64,000 nucleotides of DNA from Corallococcus silvisoli (GTDB taxonomy: Bacteria > Myxococcota > Myxococcia > Myxococcales > Myxococcaceae): contig NZ_JAAAPJ010000013.1 in the NCBI RefSeq assembly GCF_009909145.1, positions 124,001 through 188,000 on the forward strand. The letters are read 5' to 3'. This document shows positions 45,165 to 53,687 of this stretch, in pieces. Positions within the stretch are counted from its first letter, which is position 1, and every line of letters starts with the position of its first letter. A program made the translations under genes and the position numbers. The notes beneath the pieces were generated by a model. That model did no database searches. It worked only from the letters and a program-made list of their open reading frames with translations, and was not told where the DNA came from.

Positions 45165-46209
45165 GGCGGAGGGCTTCGCGAGGAGCGAGCCCGCCCCGTC
45201 CCCCGCGGTCCGCTCGCGAGCCCCGGGTGCGACAGCGGGAGGCGCCCTGCCGCTGCTCGCCGTTGCGGGGCTCGCGGTGCTGGTGCTCGCGGGCGTGAGC
45301 CTGCTGATTGGCGTGAGCCACGTGTCCTGGGACGCGCTCCTGGCGCCGCAAGAGAACCACCGCGCCGTGCAGGTGCTGGTCATCAGCCGCGTCCCGCGCA
45401 CCCTGGCGCTGGTGCTCGCGGGCATGTCGCTGGCGGTGGCGGGCCTCATCATGCAGATGCTCGCGCGCAACCGCTTCGTGGAGCCCTTCACCGCGGGCAC
45501 GGCGGAGTCCGCGAGCCTGGGCCTGCTGGCCGTCACGATCTTCGCGCCCGGCCTGCCCATCCTCGCCCGGACGGCGGTCGCCGCCGGCTTCTCCATGGCG
45601 GGCACCGCGCTGTTCCTGCTCATCCTGCGGCGGATCCCGCTCCGCTCGGCGCTGGTCGTGCCCATCGTCGGGCTGGTGTTGGGGGCCATCTTCGACGCGA
45701 CGACGACGTTCTTCGCCTACCGCTTCTCGCTGCTCCAGTCGCTGATGTCCTGGACCACGGGTGACTTCTCCAGCGTGCTGCGCGGCCGGTACGAGCTGCT
45801 CTGGGGCGCCTTCGTCCTCACGGTCGTCGCGTACGTCGTCGCGGACCGCTTCACGGTCGCCGGCATGGGCGAGGCCTTCACCACCAACCTGGGCCTGAGC
45901 CACCCACGCATCCTCGCGCTGGGGCTGGCCATCGTCGCGATGGTCACCGCCGTGGTGGTGGCGACCGTGGGCATGATTCCCTTCATCGGGCTCATCGTGC
46001 CGAACCTCGTCAGCCTCATCGTGGGGGACAACGCGCGCCGCTCCATCCCGTGGGTGGCGGTGATGGGCGCGGGCTTCGTCCTCGTGTGCGACATCGCCGG
46101 GCGCGTGGTGCGCCAGCCCTATGAGATTCCCGTGGGCACGGTGGCGGGCGTGGTGGGCAGCCTGTTGTTCCTCCACCTGCTGCTGCGGAGGGACGCCCGT
46201 GTGGGCTAG
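45127..46209 (+). CDS. Siderophore ABC transporter permease 1 (FecCD family)
   Basis: 360 residues from ATG 45127, which lies inside the end of the binding-protein gene. About nine transmembrane helices with the FecCD features RVPRTLALVLAGMSLAVAGLIMQ, FTAGTAESASLG and the cytoplasmic coupling GMIPFIGLIVPNLV region that docks to the ATPase. It ends with IPVGTVAGVVGSLLFLHLLLR. One of a pair of permeases forming the inner-membrane channel; its stop overlaps the second permease start. Confidence 0.94.
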   Translation: MSTRSPDSPPHLEAEGFARSEPAPSPAVRSRAPGATAGGALPLLAVAGLAVLVLAGVSLLIGVSHVSWDALLAPQENHRAVQVLVISRVPRTLALVLAGMSLAVAGLIMQMLARNRFVEPFTAGTAESASLGLLAVTIFAPGLPILARTAVAAGFSMAGTALFLLILRRIPLRSALVVPIVGLVLGAIFDATTTFFAYRFSLLQSLMSWTTGDFSSVLRGRYELLWGAFVLTVVAYVVADRFTVAGMGEAFTTNLGLSHPRILALGLAIVAMVTAVVVATVGMIPFIGLIVPNLVSLIVGDNARRSIPWVAVMGAGFVLVCDIAGRVVRQPYEIPVGTVAGVVGSLLFLHLLLRRDARVG

Positions 46210-47170
46210 CGCGCTCCGAGCGGAAGGCCACGAGCGGCGGCTGCTCCTCTTGGGAGGACTGGCCACCCTGTGCGTCATCGTGTTCATGACCGTGGACGCG
46301 GGAGGCCGGTGGGACTTCGTGCTGCCGTTCCGCGGGCGCAAGGTCGCGACGGTGCTGCTGGTGGGCTACGCCATCGCGGTCTCCACGGTGCTGTTCCAGA
46401 CCGTGACGGAGAACCGCGTCCTCACGCCCGCCATCATGGGCTTCGACACGCTCTACGTGTTGCTCCAGACGTGCCTGCTCTTCTTCCTGGGCTCACGCAC
46501 GGTGGCCTCCCTGGACCCCCGCCTGCTGTTCGCGGTGGAGGTCGTGGTGATGGTGTTCTTCTCCGGCGTGCTGCACCGGTGGCTCTTCTGGGGCGGCAGG
46601 CGGAGCATCCACCTGTTGCTGCTCACGGGCGTGGTGATGGGCGTGCTCTTCCGCAGCCTGTCCACCTTCCTCCAGCGGGTCATCGCCCCGGCCGAGTTCG
46701 CCTTCCTGGAGGACCGCTTCTTCGCCAGCTTCAACAACCCGGACCCCGACCTGCTCCTCGTGTCCGCGGTGATGACGGTGGGCGTGTCGCTGCTGGGCCT
46801 GCGCCTGCTGCGCACCTGCGACGTCCTGAGCCTGGGCCGCGATCTGGCCATCAACCTGGGCGTGGACCACCGCCGGGCGGTGTCACTGCTGCTGGTGGTG
46901 GTGGCCGTGCTGGTGTCGGTGTCCACGGCGCTCGTGGGGCCGGTGACCTTCTTCGGCCTGCTGGTGGCGAACCTGGCGCACGGGCTGGTGCGCTCGCACC
47001 GTCACAGCCACGTGCTGCCCGCCGCCATCTTCCTCGCGGTGGTGGGCCTGCTGGGGGGCCAGCTCGTGCTGGAGCGCATCTTCTCCTTTGGCGCCAACCT
47101 GCGCGTCATCATCGAGTTCCTGGGCGGGCTGATGTTCATCGCCCTGCTCATGCGAGGCGCGCTGCGATGA
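46199..47170 (+). CDS. Siderophore ABC transporter permease 2 (FecCD family)
   Basis: 323 residues from GTG 46199, which overlaps the first permease by 11 bp; the reading frame extends further upstream only within that gene. Nine hydrophobic helices, VLTPAIMGFDTLYVLLQT, and VGPVTFFGLLVANLAHGLV as the ATPase-coupling loop. It is shorter than permease 1 and forms the heterodimeric channel with it, as in FatC/FatD-type importers. A 4-bp ATGA overlap links it to the ATPase gene. Confidence 0.93.
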   Translation: MWASALRAEGHERRLLLLGGLATLCVIVFMTVDAGGRWDFVLPFRGRKVATVLLVGYAIAVSTVLFQTVTENRVLTPAIMGFDTLYVLLQTCLLFFLGSRTVASLDPRLLFAVEVVVMVFFSGVLHRWLFWGGRRSIHLLLLTGVVMGVLFRSLSTFLQRVIAPAEFAFLEDRFFASFNNPDPDLLLVSAVMTVGVSLLGLRLLRTCDVLSLGRDLAINLGVDHRRAVSLLLVVVAVLVSVSTALVGPVTFFGLLVANLAHGLVRSHRHSHVLPAAIFLAVVGLLGGQLVLERIFSFGANLRVIIEFLGGLMFIALLMRGALR

Positions 47171-47925
47171 TCGAAGCCCGGAATGTCTCCCGCCGTTACG
47201 GCGACACCCTGGTGGTGGACGACGTCACGCTGCGCATCCCCGAGAGTGGCGTCACGTCCATCATCGGCCCCAACGGCGCCGGCAAGTCCACGCTGCTGTC
47301 GATGATCAGCCGCCTGTTGCCCCTGTCCTCCGGCACCGTGCTCGTGGACGACCTGGACGTGGCCCGGACGCCCGGCGACGCGCTGGCGCGCAAGCTGGCC
47401 ATCCTGCGCCAGGACAACCCCATCACCGCGCGGCTCACGGTGCGCGACCTGGTGACGTTTGGCCGCTACCCACACTCCAAGGGGCGCCCCACGGTGGAGG
47501 ACCGCGCCTTCGTGGAGGGGGCGCTCCACCACCTGGGCCTGGAGCCCATCGCCCACCGCTTCCTGGACGAGCTGTCCGGCGGCCAGCGCCAGCGCGCCTT
47601 CGTGGCGATGGTGCTGTGCCAGGACACGCACTACGTCCTCCTGGATGAACCGCTCAACAGCCTGGACATGAAGCACGCGGTGTCCATGATGAAGGAGCTG
47701 CGGCGCGCGGCGGACACGCTGGGCAAGAGCGTCGTGCTGGTGCTGCACGACCTCAACTACGCCTCCTGCTACTCCGACCACGTCATCGCGATGCGCGACG
47801 GCAAGGTCGCCTTCCAGGGGACCCCCGACGAGCTGATGCGCTCGGATGTGCTGCGGCGCATCTACGACCTGGACATCGACATCCACCGGCTCGACGGGAA
47901 GCTCATCGCCGTCCACTACCGCTGA
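47167..47925 (+). CDS. Siderophore ABC transporter ATP-binding protein
   Basis: 252 residues from ATG 47167. All ABC motifs are present: Walker A GPNGAGKST, signature LSGGQRQR, Walker B YVLLDEP followed by LNSLDMKH, and the switch His in LVLHDLNYAS. It powers uptake of the ferric siderophore. Last gene of the Fur-regulated operon; a long hairpin follows the stop. Confidence 0.96.
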   Translation: MIEARNVSRRYGDTLVVDDVTLRIPESGVTSIIGPNGAGKSTLLSMISRLLPLSSGTVLVDDLDVARTPGDALARKLAILRQDNPITARLTVRDLVTFGRYPHSKGRPTVEDRAFVEGALHHLGLEPIAHRFLDELSGGQRQRAFVAMVLCQDTHYVLLDEPLNSLDMKHAVSMMKELRRAADTLGKSVVLVLHDLNYASCYSDHVIAMRDGKVAFQGTPDELMRSDVLRRIYDLDIDIHRLDGKLIAVHYR

Positions 47926-47937
47926 AGCCCCCTGGCG

Positions 47938-47980
47938 GAGAGCGGCCTCCGCACCCGCGCGGGGCGCGGAGCCGCTTCTC
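47938..47980. terminator. Terminator between importer operon and S41 peptidase gene
   Basis: 47938-47952 and 47966-47980 pair over GAGA, GCGGC and TCCGC blocks (14 bp, single-base bulges), between converging genes. Very stable and GC-rich. Confidence 0.65.
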
Positions 47981-47999
47981 ACCTGGGGGACGGACGCGC

Positions 48000-49343
48000 T
48001 CAGCTCCGCGAGAACACCAGGGGCTCGGGCTCCCCTTCCCAGAACAGCTCCGCGGTCTTGCCGGTGAGCCGCACCCGCAGGTGGTCATTCCCCTCCACCG
48101 CGAACAGCCCCTCCGCCGTCAACGGCACCAGCCGGGCCTCCGGACGCTTCCCGCGCACGAGCCAGAGCGCGCCCTCGCGCAAGGTGGCCACGACCTCCCC
48201 GAAGCGGCCCGCCAGCGACTTCATGCGGGCCGGGCTCACGGACACCGGCTGGAGCCGGGCCTCCAGCGCCGTCCGCGCCCAGGTGTACGCGGCGAGCTGC
48301 TGGGGCGCGACCCCAGGGGCCGCCATCAACCGCTTCAGGGCCCGGAGCTGGGCCACCTCCAGCGCCTGCGCGGGAGGGACCTCCACGTCCGGGGCGATGC
48401 CCACGCCCTCCCAGTTGGTCTGGCTGACGGCGTGGACGGGGTAGCCCTCCGGCACGCTGAGCATGAAGCACGGCGCGACGGGCACGAAGCCGTTGTTGTT
48501 CGCGGCGCCCGCGGTCCTGGCGCCGATCAGCTCGCCCAGCTTGAACTGCTGCACGTCATAGGCGAAGTCCTCGCCCGCGGACGCCACGCCACGGTCAATC
48601 AAGACATACAGCGGCTTGCCCATCAGCCGCCCGGCGGGGACATGCGCCAGCGTGCGGGACTGCGCGGGCGGCGCGTCAGCCCGGTGGAAGGTCATCAGCA
48701 GGGTGTCCTCGTCCAGGAAGTGGCTGACCAGGTACTGCACCGCCGCGGCGTGGCCGCCGCCGTTGCCCCGCAGGTCGATGATGTACGCGTCCCCGCCCTT
48801 CAAGAACCGCAGGGCGTCGTCGTAGGCCACGCCCGTCTCGTCCCGCGTCCAATGGAAGCCGGAGATGCGCAGGAGGCGGACGTTCCCAGGCAGGACGCGC
48901 AGCTCGGTCAGACCGTAGTGCTCACGCAGGCCCCACTCTCGCATGAACGCGTCGTCATCCCGGCTCCCCGCCGGGGCGGCCTTCGCGGCGGCGTACCTCG
49001 CGGGCTCGTTCACGAGGAACAGGTGCAGGTCCTTGCTGGACTCCTTCAGGTCCTGGGTGATGCGCTCCGCCAGCAGGGCGGGCGAGTCCACGTCATAGCG
49101 CCCCGCCTTGCGCGACTGGCCCAGCCGCTCCAGGACCGCCGCGCGCTTCTCCGGGAAGGCATAGGCCGTCCGCACCGCCTCCTCGACCCCCGCCAGGGCC
49201 GCGTCGCGCTCCGCGGCGGTGAGCCGGGCACGGACGGGGCCTTCGACGCGCACGGCGGGCGCCGGCGGTTGTGCCAGGGCCGGAGCGGCGCCCGACAACA
49301 GCAACATCATCACAGCGGCGAAACAGCGGTCAGACATCTTCAT
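48000..49343 (-). CDS. Secreted S41 family (tail-specific/IRBP-like) peptidase
   Basis: 447 residues from ATG 49343 (MKMSDRCFAAVMM). A clear signal peptide ends at APALAQ. After a helical N-terminal region the S41 fold contains YIIDLRGNGGGHAAAVQYL, the nucleophile region DRGVASAGEDFAY (Ser in SAGE) and GARTAGAANNNGFV, with GVGIAPDVEVP near its end, followed by a ~95-residue C-terminal domain. No PDZ domain is evident. The MarR regulator gene overlaps its start by 14 bp, so it is probably MarR-controlled. Confidence 0.9.
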   Translation of the reverse strand: MKMSDRCFAAVMMLLLSGAAPALAQPPAPAVRVEGPVRARLTAAERDAALAGVEEAVRTAYAFPEKRAAVLERLGQSRKAGRYDVDSPALLAERITQDLKESSKDLHLFLVNEPARYAAAKAAPAGSRDDDAFMREWGLREHYGLTELRVLPGNVRLLRISGFHWTRDETGVAYDDALRFLKGGDAYIIDLRGNGGGHAAAVQYLVSHFLDEDTLLMTFHRADAPPAQSRTLAHVPAGRLMGKPLYVLIDRGVASAGEDFAYDVQQFKLGELIGARTAGAANNNGFVPVAPCFMLSVPEGYPVHAVSQTNWEGVGIAPDVEVPPAQALEVAQLRALKRLMAAPGVAPQQLAAYTWARTALEARLQPVSVSPARMKSLAGRFGEVVATLREGALWLVRGKRPEARLVPLTAEGLFAVEGNDHLRVRLTGKTAELFWEGEPEPLVFSRS

Positions 49344-49848
49344 CCAGGTCTCCAGATACGTCCGAGTCATCCCAATGCAAGGTGTCGCCAATGCGGGCCC
49401 GCAGGCCGCGCCGGTCGAGGGCCTGCTCCAGGCCCTCCAGGTCCGCGAGCAGCGTCGGTGCCCCTTCCGCGAGCACCTGGGTGGCCGCTGCTTGGATGGC
49501 GGCCCACAGCGGCGCCAACCTCCGCGCCGTCTCCCGCCCCCGGGCGGTGAGCTTCAATCGCTGGCGCCGGCCGTCCTGCGGGTCCGCCTCGCTGGCGATC
49601 AACTTCTCGCGCTCCAGCGCCGTGCGCACCTGGCTCACGGCCGCGTGCGTGATGCCCAGCCGCTGCGCCAGCTCCCCCACCGTCAGGGGTCCTGCATCCC
49701 GCAGCGACGTGAAGACCCCGTACCACCTCGGCTCGAACCGCTCGCCCGAGGCCTGGTAGGCCGCGTGGACATCCCGGTCCAGCCGCTCCACCAGCCGCCG
49801 CAGCCGAGACCCAAAGGCCCCAGCCCCCTGTCTGACCACGTCATCCAT
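49330..49848 (-). CDS. MarR-family transcriptional regulator
   Basis: 172 residues from ATG 49848 (MDDVVRQG). Winged HTH typical of MarR: FTSLRDAGPLTVGELAQRLGITHAAVSQVRTALEREKLI, then DGRRQRLKLTARGRE in the wing. An ATG at 49878 would add ten residues but its coding would cross the palindromic operator. It overlaps the peptidase gene by 14 bp. Likely a repressor of its own operon. Confidence 0.93.
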   Translation of the reverse strand: MDDVVRQGAGAFGSRLRRLVERLDRDVHAAYQASGERFEPRWYGVFTSLRDAGPLTVGELAQRLGITHAAVSQVRTALEREKLIASEADPQDGRRQRLKLTARGRETARRLAPLWAAIQAAATQVLAEGAPTLLADLEGLEQALDRRGLRARIGDTLHWDDSDVSGDLDEDV

Positions 49849-49854
49849 AAATCC

Positions 49855-49866
49855 GTAAGTACTTAC
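49855..49866 (-). promoter_or_regulatory. Palindromic MarR operator
   Basis: GTAAGTACTTAC is a perfect 12-bp palindrome 7 bp upstream of the MarR start in an AT-rich patch, the usual place and form of a MarR autoregulatory operator. Confidence 0.65.
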
Positions 49867-50020
49867 CCATTTTGCCATTGTCAATGGCGGGGCCCGACAC
49901 ACGCCAGGGCGGAAATCCGTGACACGCGTGTCACGCCTGAGCACCCCGGACGGTGTGTCAGGCCGTCTCTCTCCTCTGTGACTGTGTGTGGCACCTGCCT
50001 TGCTCTGTCAGCGCCCCACC

Positions 50021-50629
50021 ATGAGCCGATCCGGTCCGTCTCCCTCCTTCGAAGCGTCTCCTCCGGTCTCCCGCCCCAGGTTCTGGGCGACACGGCTGCT
50101 GTTGTTCGTGGCCTGCGTCAGCGTGGTGGCCACCTCCGAGCCCGTCTCCGAGAACGTCCTGTCCGAGGAGTACGTGGGCGCCCCGCTGAGCATCTCGACC
50201 GAAGCACCCAAGGCGGTGCGCCGCCTCATCGTCCGGGCCTCCGCGCCGAAGCCTCCCTCCAAGGAGGTGGAGGCGGAGATGACGGCACGGGTCACGGCGC
50301 GGTGGCGTCCCACTGATCCCAGCCAGACGGCGAGCCCCTGGCTCCGGGTGTCCCTGGTTGACACGTCGAACGACTACGCCATTGGAAGCAAGCTCGGCGT
50401 GCTGACGGAAGCAGAGCCCGTGACGGTGGAGGTAGAGCCATCCACGAACCTCTCGACGTACTGCGAGCTGGACGAAGGCTGTGAATGGAGCGTGGACCTC
50501 ACCCTCGAAGTGCAGCCCAACGCCGCCCCCGGCACGGTCGAGTTGGAGTGGACGACGCAGGCCCGGGCGCGGGTGGTGGGCACCTCCAGCACCCCCAAGG
50601 GCTTCACCGTGACCGTCTCCGAGCCCTGA
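50021..50629 (+). CDS. Secreted protein of unknown function, paralogue of next gene
   Basis: 202 residues from ATG 50021. A hydrophobic segment (TRLLLFVACVSVVATS) acts as signal or anchor. The mature part is beta-rich and shares PWLRVSLVD...LGVLTEAEPVTVEVE with the PWYRVRLVD...ILALTEPNKTYLV of the gene 20 bp downstream, so the two are diverged tandem duplicates. Only two cysteines (YCELDEGCEW). No family recognised. Confidence 0.75.
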   Translation: MSRSGPSPSFEASPPVSRPRFWATRLLLFVACVSVVATSEPVSENVLSEEYVGAPLSISTEAPKAVRRLIVRASAPKPPSKEVEAEMTARVTARWRPTDPSQTASPWLRVSLVDTSNDYAIGSKLGVLTEAEPVTVEVEPSTNLSTYCELDEGCEWSVDLTLEVQPNAAPGTVELEWTTQARARVVGTSSTPKGFTVTVSEP

Positions 50630-50648
50630 ACCTGGAGTCGAAAACCCC

Positions 50649-51206
50649 ATGCGAATCCCCATCCCTTCCTGTGCCCGGCACCTGCTGCCTGCGGCCCTGC
50701 TGCTGCTGACCCCCGCCTGCTTGAACATGAACAGCTGGGCGGAGATGGACTCCGAGGCCCAATCCCTCACCCTCATCCCAGCCGAGCCTCACGCCGAAGC
50801 GCGGCTGCACGTGGTGGCCACCTCCCGGGCGGGCAAGCGCGCGAAGCTCTCCTACATCAACCTCAACTTCGACATGGAGCAGTCCTGGCGGCCACAGGAG
50901 ACAGACGCCCCGGCGGTCCAGCCCTGGTACCGCGTCAGGCTGGTGGATGAGCGCGACGGGCACGTCGCGGCCGAAGACATCCTCGCCTTGACGGAGCCGA
51001 ACAAGACGTACCTCGTGGGCCTGCGCCCCGAGTTGGGCTTGGAGGACAAGGAGATCGAGCGGTTCGAGGCCACCTACCGGCTCGAGTTCGACCGGCAGGG
51101 GCCGCCCTCCGAAGGTCCCATCCAGATTGGATGGAAGGCCCATCTGAATGCGCTGGCCGATGAAGACGATGTGAAGGACATCGAGCTCACGCTGGCGACA
51201 CCCTGA
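50649..51206 (+). CDS. Lipoprotein of unknown function, tandem paralogue
   Basis: 185 residues from ATG 50649. Lipobox LTPACL (Cys24). Beta-rich mature domain related to the preceding gene product. Twenty bases separate the two, so they are probably one operon ending at the following hairpin. Function unknown; an envelope-located pair. Confidence 0.75.
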   Translation: MRIPIPSCARHLLPAALLLLTPACLNMNSWAEMDSEAQSLTLIPAEPHAEARLHVVATSRAGKRAKLSYINLNFDMEQSWRPQETDAPAVQPWYRVRLVDERDGHVAAEDILALTEPNKTYLVGLRPELGLEDKEIERFEATYRLEFDRQGPPSEGPIQIGWKAHLNALADEDDVKDIELTLATP

Positions 51207-51234
51207 CGGCCGCCGGCAGGACGTTGGATGTGGT

Positions 51235-51260
51235 GGCTCCCCCTGCCGAATGGGGGAGCC
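51235..51260. terminator. Convergent terminator hairpin
   Basis: GGCTCCCCC (51235-51243) and GGGGGAGCC (51252-51260) form a perfect 9-bp stem at the end of the lipoprotein pair, directly against the LysR gene end. Confidence 0.7.
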
Positions 51261-51261
51261 G

Positions 51262-52194
51262 TCACCGCGCGCGCTTGCGCCGGGGGGAAGGCGGGGGTTT
51301 CGCGAGCAGCTCCGCCTGGGCGGCGATGGTCCGCGCCAGGAAGTCCACCACCGCGCGCACCCGCGCGTTGTGGGCCAGGTCCTCGTGGAACACCAGCCAT
51401 ACGGTCCGCTCCAGCTCTGGCAGCGCATCCCGGAGAGGAACCAGCTCAGGGTGCAGGTGGCCGAAGTACGCCGGCAGCAGCGCCACCCCCAGCCCTTCGC
51501 GAGCAGCCTGGAGCAGCCCCAGGATGGACGTGAGCCGCACCGGCACGGTGGCCTTCGCCGCGTGCACGTCCAGCCACTTCGACTCCGGCCAGCGCCGAGA
51601 ATCCTGCGCGTACCCGATGACGGCATGCCCCTGGAGCCCCGCGTCCAAGCGCACCGGCCCCCGGCGCTCCAGGTACGCCCGGGACGCGAAGGGCACGACG
51701 CCAATGGCAGCCACCTTCCGGGCCCGCAGGGAGGCTTCCTGGGGTCGCACCAGCCGGATCGCGACATCCGCGTCGCGCCGCACGAGCGACAGGGACTCGT
51801 AGCCGGAGAGCAGGTGCAACTCGATTTCGGGATGCTGCTCCTGGAAGGCCGCCAGCCACGGCATCACGTTGTGCACCAGGAAGGAGTCCGTGGCCGTGAC
51901 GGTCACGGGGCCGGAGGGGCGCAGGTCCTCCCCGCTGGCCAGCCGCTCCACGCGCAGCGCCTCCGCCTCCACCGCCTCCGCGGCCGGCAGGATGCGCAGC
52001 GCCACCGCCGTGGGCCGGAAGCCCGTGGGCGTGCGGTCGAAGAGCCGCGCCCCCAGCTCCTGCTCCAGCACGGCCAGCCGCCGCCCCACGGTGGTCTGGT
52101 CCACCTTCAGCAGACGCGCCGCCGCGGAGAGGTTCCCGCCCCTCGCGATGGCCAGGAAGTACCGCAGGTCGCTCCACTCGGGCATGGTCTGCAT
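51262..52194 (-). CDS. LysR-family transcriptional regulator
   Basis: 310 residues from ATG 52194 (MQTMPEWSDLRYFLAIARGG); ATG 52185 is an alternative. N-terminal HTH LSAAARLLKVDQTTVGRRLAVLEQELGARLFDRTP is textbook LysR, and the effector domain (~95-300) has the expected length. It is divergent from a cupin gene, with a repeat cluster between the two, the classical LysR/target layout. Confidence 0.94.
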   Translation of the reverse strand: MQTMPEWSDLRYFLAIARGGNLSAAARLLKVDQTTVGRRLAVLEQELGARLFDRTPTGFRPTAVALRILPAAEAVEAEALRVERLASGEDLRPSGPVTVTATDSFLVHNVMPWLAAFQEQHPEIELHLLSGYESLSLVRRDADVAIRLVRPQEASLRARKVAAIGVVPFASRAYLERRGPVRLDAGLQGHAVIGYAQDSRRWPESKWLDVHAAKATVPVRLTSILGLLQAAREGLGVALLPAYFGHLHPELVPLRDALPELERTVWLVFHEDLAHNARVRAVVDFLARTIAAQAELLAKPPPSPRRKRAR

Positions 52195-52234
52195 TCTCGC
52201 AGAGGCACCCTGCGGAAACGGGCATTTTCGCAGA
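52191..52234. promoter_or_regulatory. Candidate LysR operator repeats
   Basis: GCATTCTCGCAGA (52191-52203) and GCATTTTCGCAGA (52222-52234) are direct repeats 31 bp apart, three helical turns. TGCGGAAA (52211-52218) and TTTTCGCA (52225-52232) form an inverted repeat with a 6-bp centre. They lie upstream of the LysR start and opposite the cupin promoter. Confidence 0.55.
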
Positions 52235-52289
52235 CCCTCTCCCCTCGCCATCCTCCCCGGCGTTTCCTTCCACCGAGGAGTTCGCGCCC

Positions 52290-52733
52290 GTGAAGACCCT
52301 TCCCAAGCTCGTCGCCGCCGTCGCAGTCGTCTCCGCGTTCACCTTCGCCGCCGCCAAGGGCCGCGAGGCGGCCACGTTCCAGCAGACCGCCTACGACAAG
52401 CTCGCCTGGACGGAGCTGATGCCCGGCGGCCCCTCCGTGCACGTCCTGTGGGGCGACATGAAGAAGGGCCCGTACGCCCTCCTGATGAAGTTCCCCGCCG
52501 GGTTCGACTCGGGGCCGCACACCCACTCCGCCGGCTACCACGGCGTGCTGGTGAAGGGCCGGATGACGAACATCAGTGAAGGTGCCACCGGGGCCGGCCC
52601 CGTCGAGGCCGGCAGCACCTGGGACCAGCCTGGCAAGGTGGTGCACCGCAACCAGTGCGCGGCGGACGCCGAGTGCGTGATGCTCATCGCCCAGGACAGG
52701 CCATTCGACTTCGCCCCAGCTCCCGCGAAGTAG
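52290..52733 (+). CDS. Secreted cupin-domain protein (DUF4437/ChrR-like)
   Basis: 147 residues from GTG 52290 with GAGGAG nearby. An N-terminal signal (LVAAVAVVSAFTFAAA) is followed by one cupin domain (FPAGFDSGPHTHSAGYHGVLVKGRM), with a His-His-His metal site of the PHTHxxxYH type. Its enzymatic role is not known; the family includes anti-sigma ChrR-like and sugar-modifying members. Divergent LysR regulator likely controls it. Confidence 0.85.
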   Translation: MKTLPKLVAAVAVVSAFTFAAAKGREAATFQQTAYDKLAWTELMPGGPSVHVLWGDMKKGPYALLMKFPAGFDSGPHTHSAGYHGVLVKGRMTNISEGATGAGPVEAGSTWDQPGKVVHRNQCAADAECVMLIAQDRPFDFAPAPAK

Positions 52734-52749
52734 CCCGAGCGAGGGTGCG

Positions 52750-53544
52750 TCAGACCTGGATGGGCACCACGAGGCTGGCGGAGTAGCCATCCGTGGTGTT
52801 CCCCGTCACGGTCGCCAGCTGCCTGGACACGCCGTCGCTGAAGACGTTGTCGCTGGAGAGGGAGATCTGGCTGAGGTTTCGGACGCTCTGCGAGTAGCCC
52901 GAGGTGGCGAACACCTGATTGCAGACGTCCTCCGGCAGGGCCAGCTGGGACGTGGCGACCTTGTTCCGGGAGGAGTTGACCGAATCCAGGGAGGGATAGA
53001 TCTCGAAGTGGATGTGCGGCCAGCGCCCGCTGTAGCAGGCGGGGAAGATGCTGGTGAAGGACACCTTGCCCTCTTCGTCCGTCTGCTGCACGCCGCGCAG
53101 GTAGTTCTCCTGGGTGACGCCGGACGAATACATCGAGTACAGGCCCGCGCGGTCGCAGTGCCACAGGTAGATGGCGTAGCCCCGCAGCGGGGTGCAGCTG
53201 TCGTTGCTCGCGACCAGCGTGAGGGTGACGGTGAGCGGGACGCCCTGTGCCACGCCGGTCGCGCCCGCGATGCTGGAGCGGATGTCGCCGCGGACGATGC
53301 CCGACAGCACCAGGGCGTTGGCCCCGTTGGAGCCGTCGCCGGGATAGGGGCCGGCCGTCTCCTCGGGGATCCTCGAGCATCCCGAGGCATCACCGCCGCC
53401 GGTCTCCGAGCCACCGCAGCCGATGAGGGGGATGAGGCTGCTGAACGCCATCCAGCGCAGCAGCTCCCGCCGGTCCGTGCGCGTCGCCAGGATGCGCAGG
53501 TCCTCCTGGAGCCCGTGGTGGTGATTCCGTTCGTCGTCGCGCAT
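52750..53544 (-). CDS. Exported intradiol ring-cleavage dioxygenase-like protein
   Basis: 264 residues from ATG 53544. A signal with a twin-arginine-like start (DRRELLRWMAF) and lipobox LIGCGG. The intradiol dioxygenase beta-sandwich follows: EETAGPYPGDG, then WHCDRAGLYSMY for the first iron tyrosine, IFPACYSGRWPHIHFEIY giving the second Tyr and the two His ligands. Cytoplasmic relatives open catechol rings; here export suggests action on extracellular aromatics or a diverged binding role. It converges with the cupin gene (16 bp). Confidence 0.88.
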   Translation of the reverse strand: MRDDERNHHHGLQEDLRILATRTDRRELLRWMAFSSLIPLIGCGGSETGGGDASGCSRIPEETAGPYPGDGSNGANALVLSGIVRGDIRSSIAGATGVAQGVPLTVTLTLVASNDSCTPLRGYAIYLWHCDRAGLYSMYSSGVTQENYLRGVQQTDEEGKVSFTSIFPACYSGRWPHIHFEIYPSLDSVNSSRNKVATSQLALPEDVCNQVFATSGYSQSVRNLSQISLSSDNVFSDGVSRQLATVTGNTTDGYSASLVVPIQV

Positions 53545-53586
53545 CTGTGTGCACCCCCTGTGAACGTCCCTGACGCTAGGGGAAAG

Positions 53587-53606
53587 GTCTTAAGCGAGTC
53601 CTAAGC
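53587..53606. promoter_or_regulatory. Direct repeats spaced 11 bp
   Basis: GTCTTAAGC (53587-53595) and GTCCTAAGC (53598-53606) are direct repeats (8 of 9 identical) at 11-bp spacing, 43-62 bp upstream of the dioxygenase start. This is the layout of OmpR-type response-regulator sites. Confidence 0.4.
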
Positions 53607-53687
53607 CGCTCCAGGTGACGCCTTTTTGCAATCCCGAGGGAGGGGTCCTGACGTACCTGTCGGGCTCCTCGATGAGGGAGCAACCGG

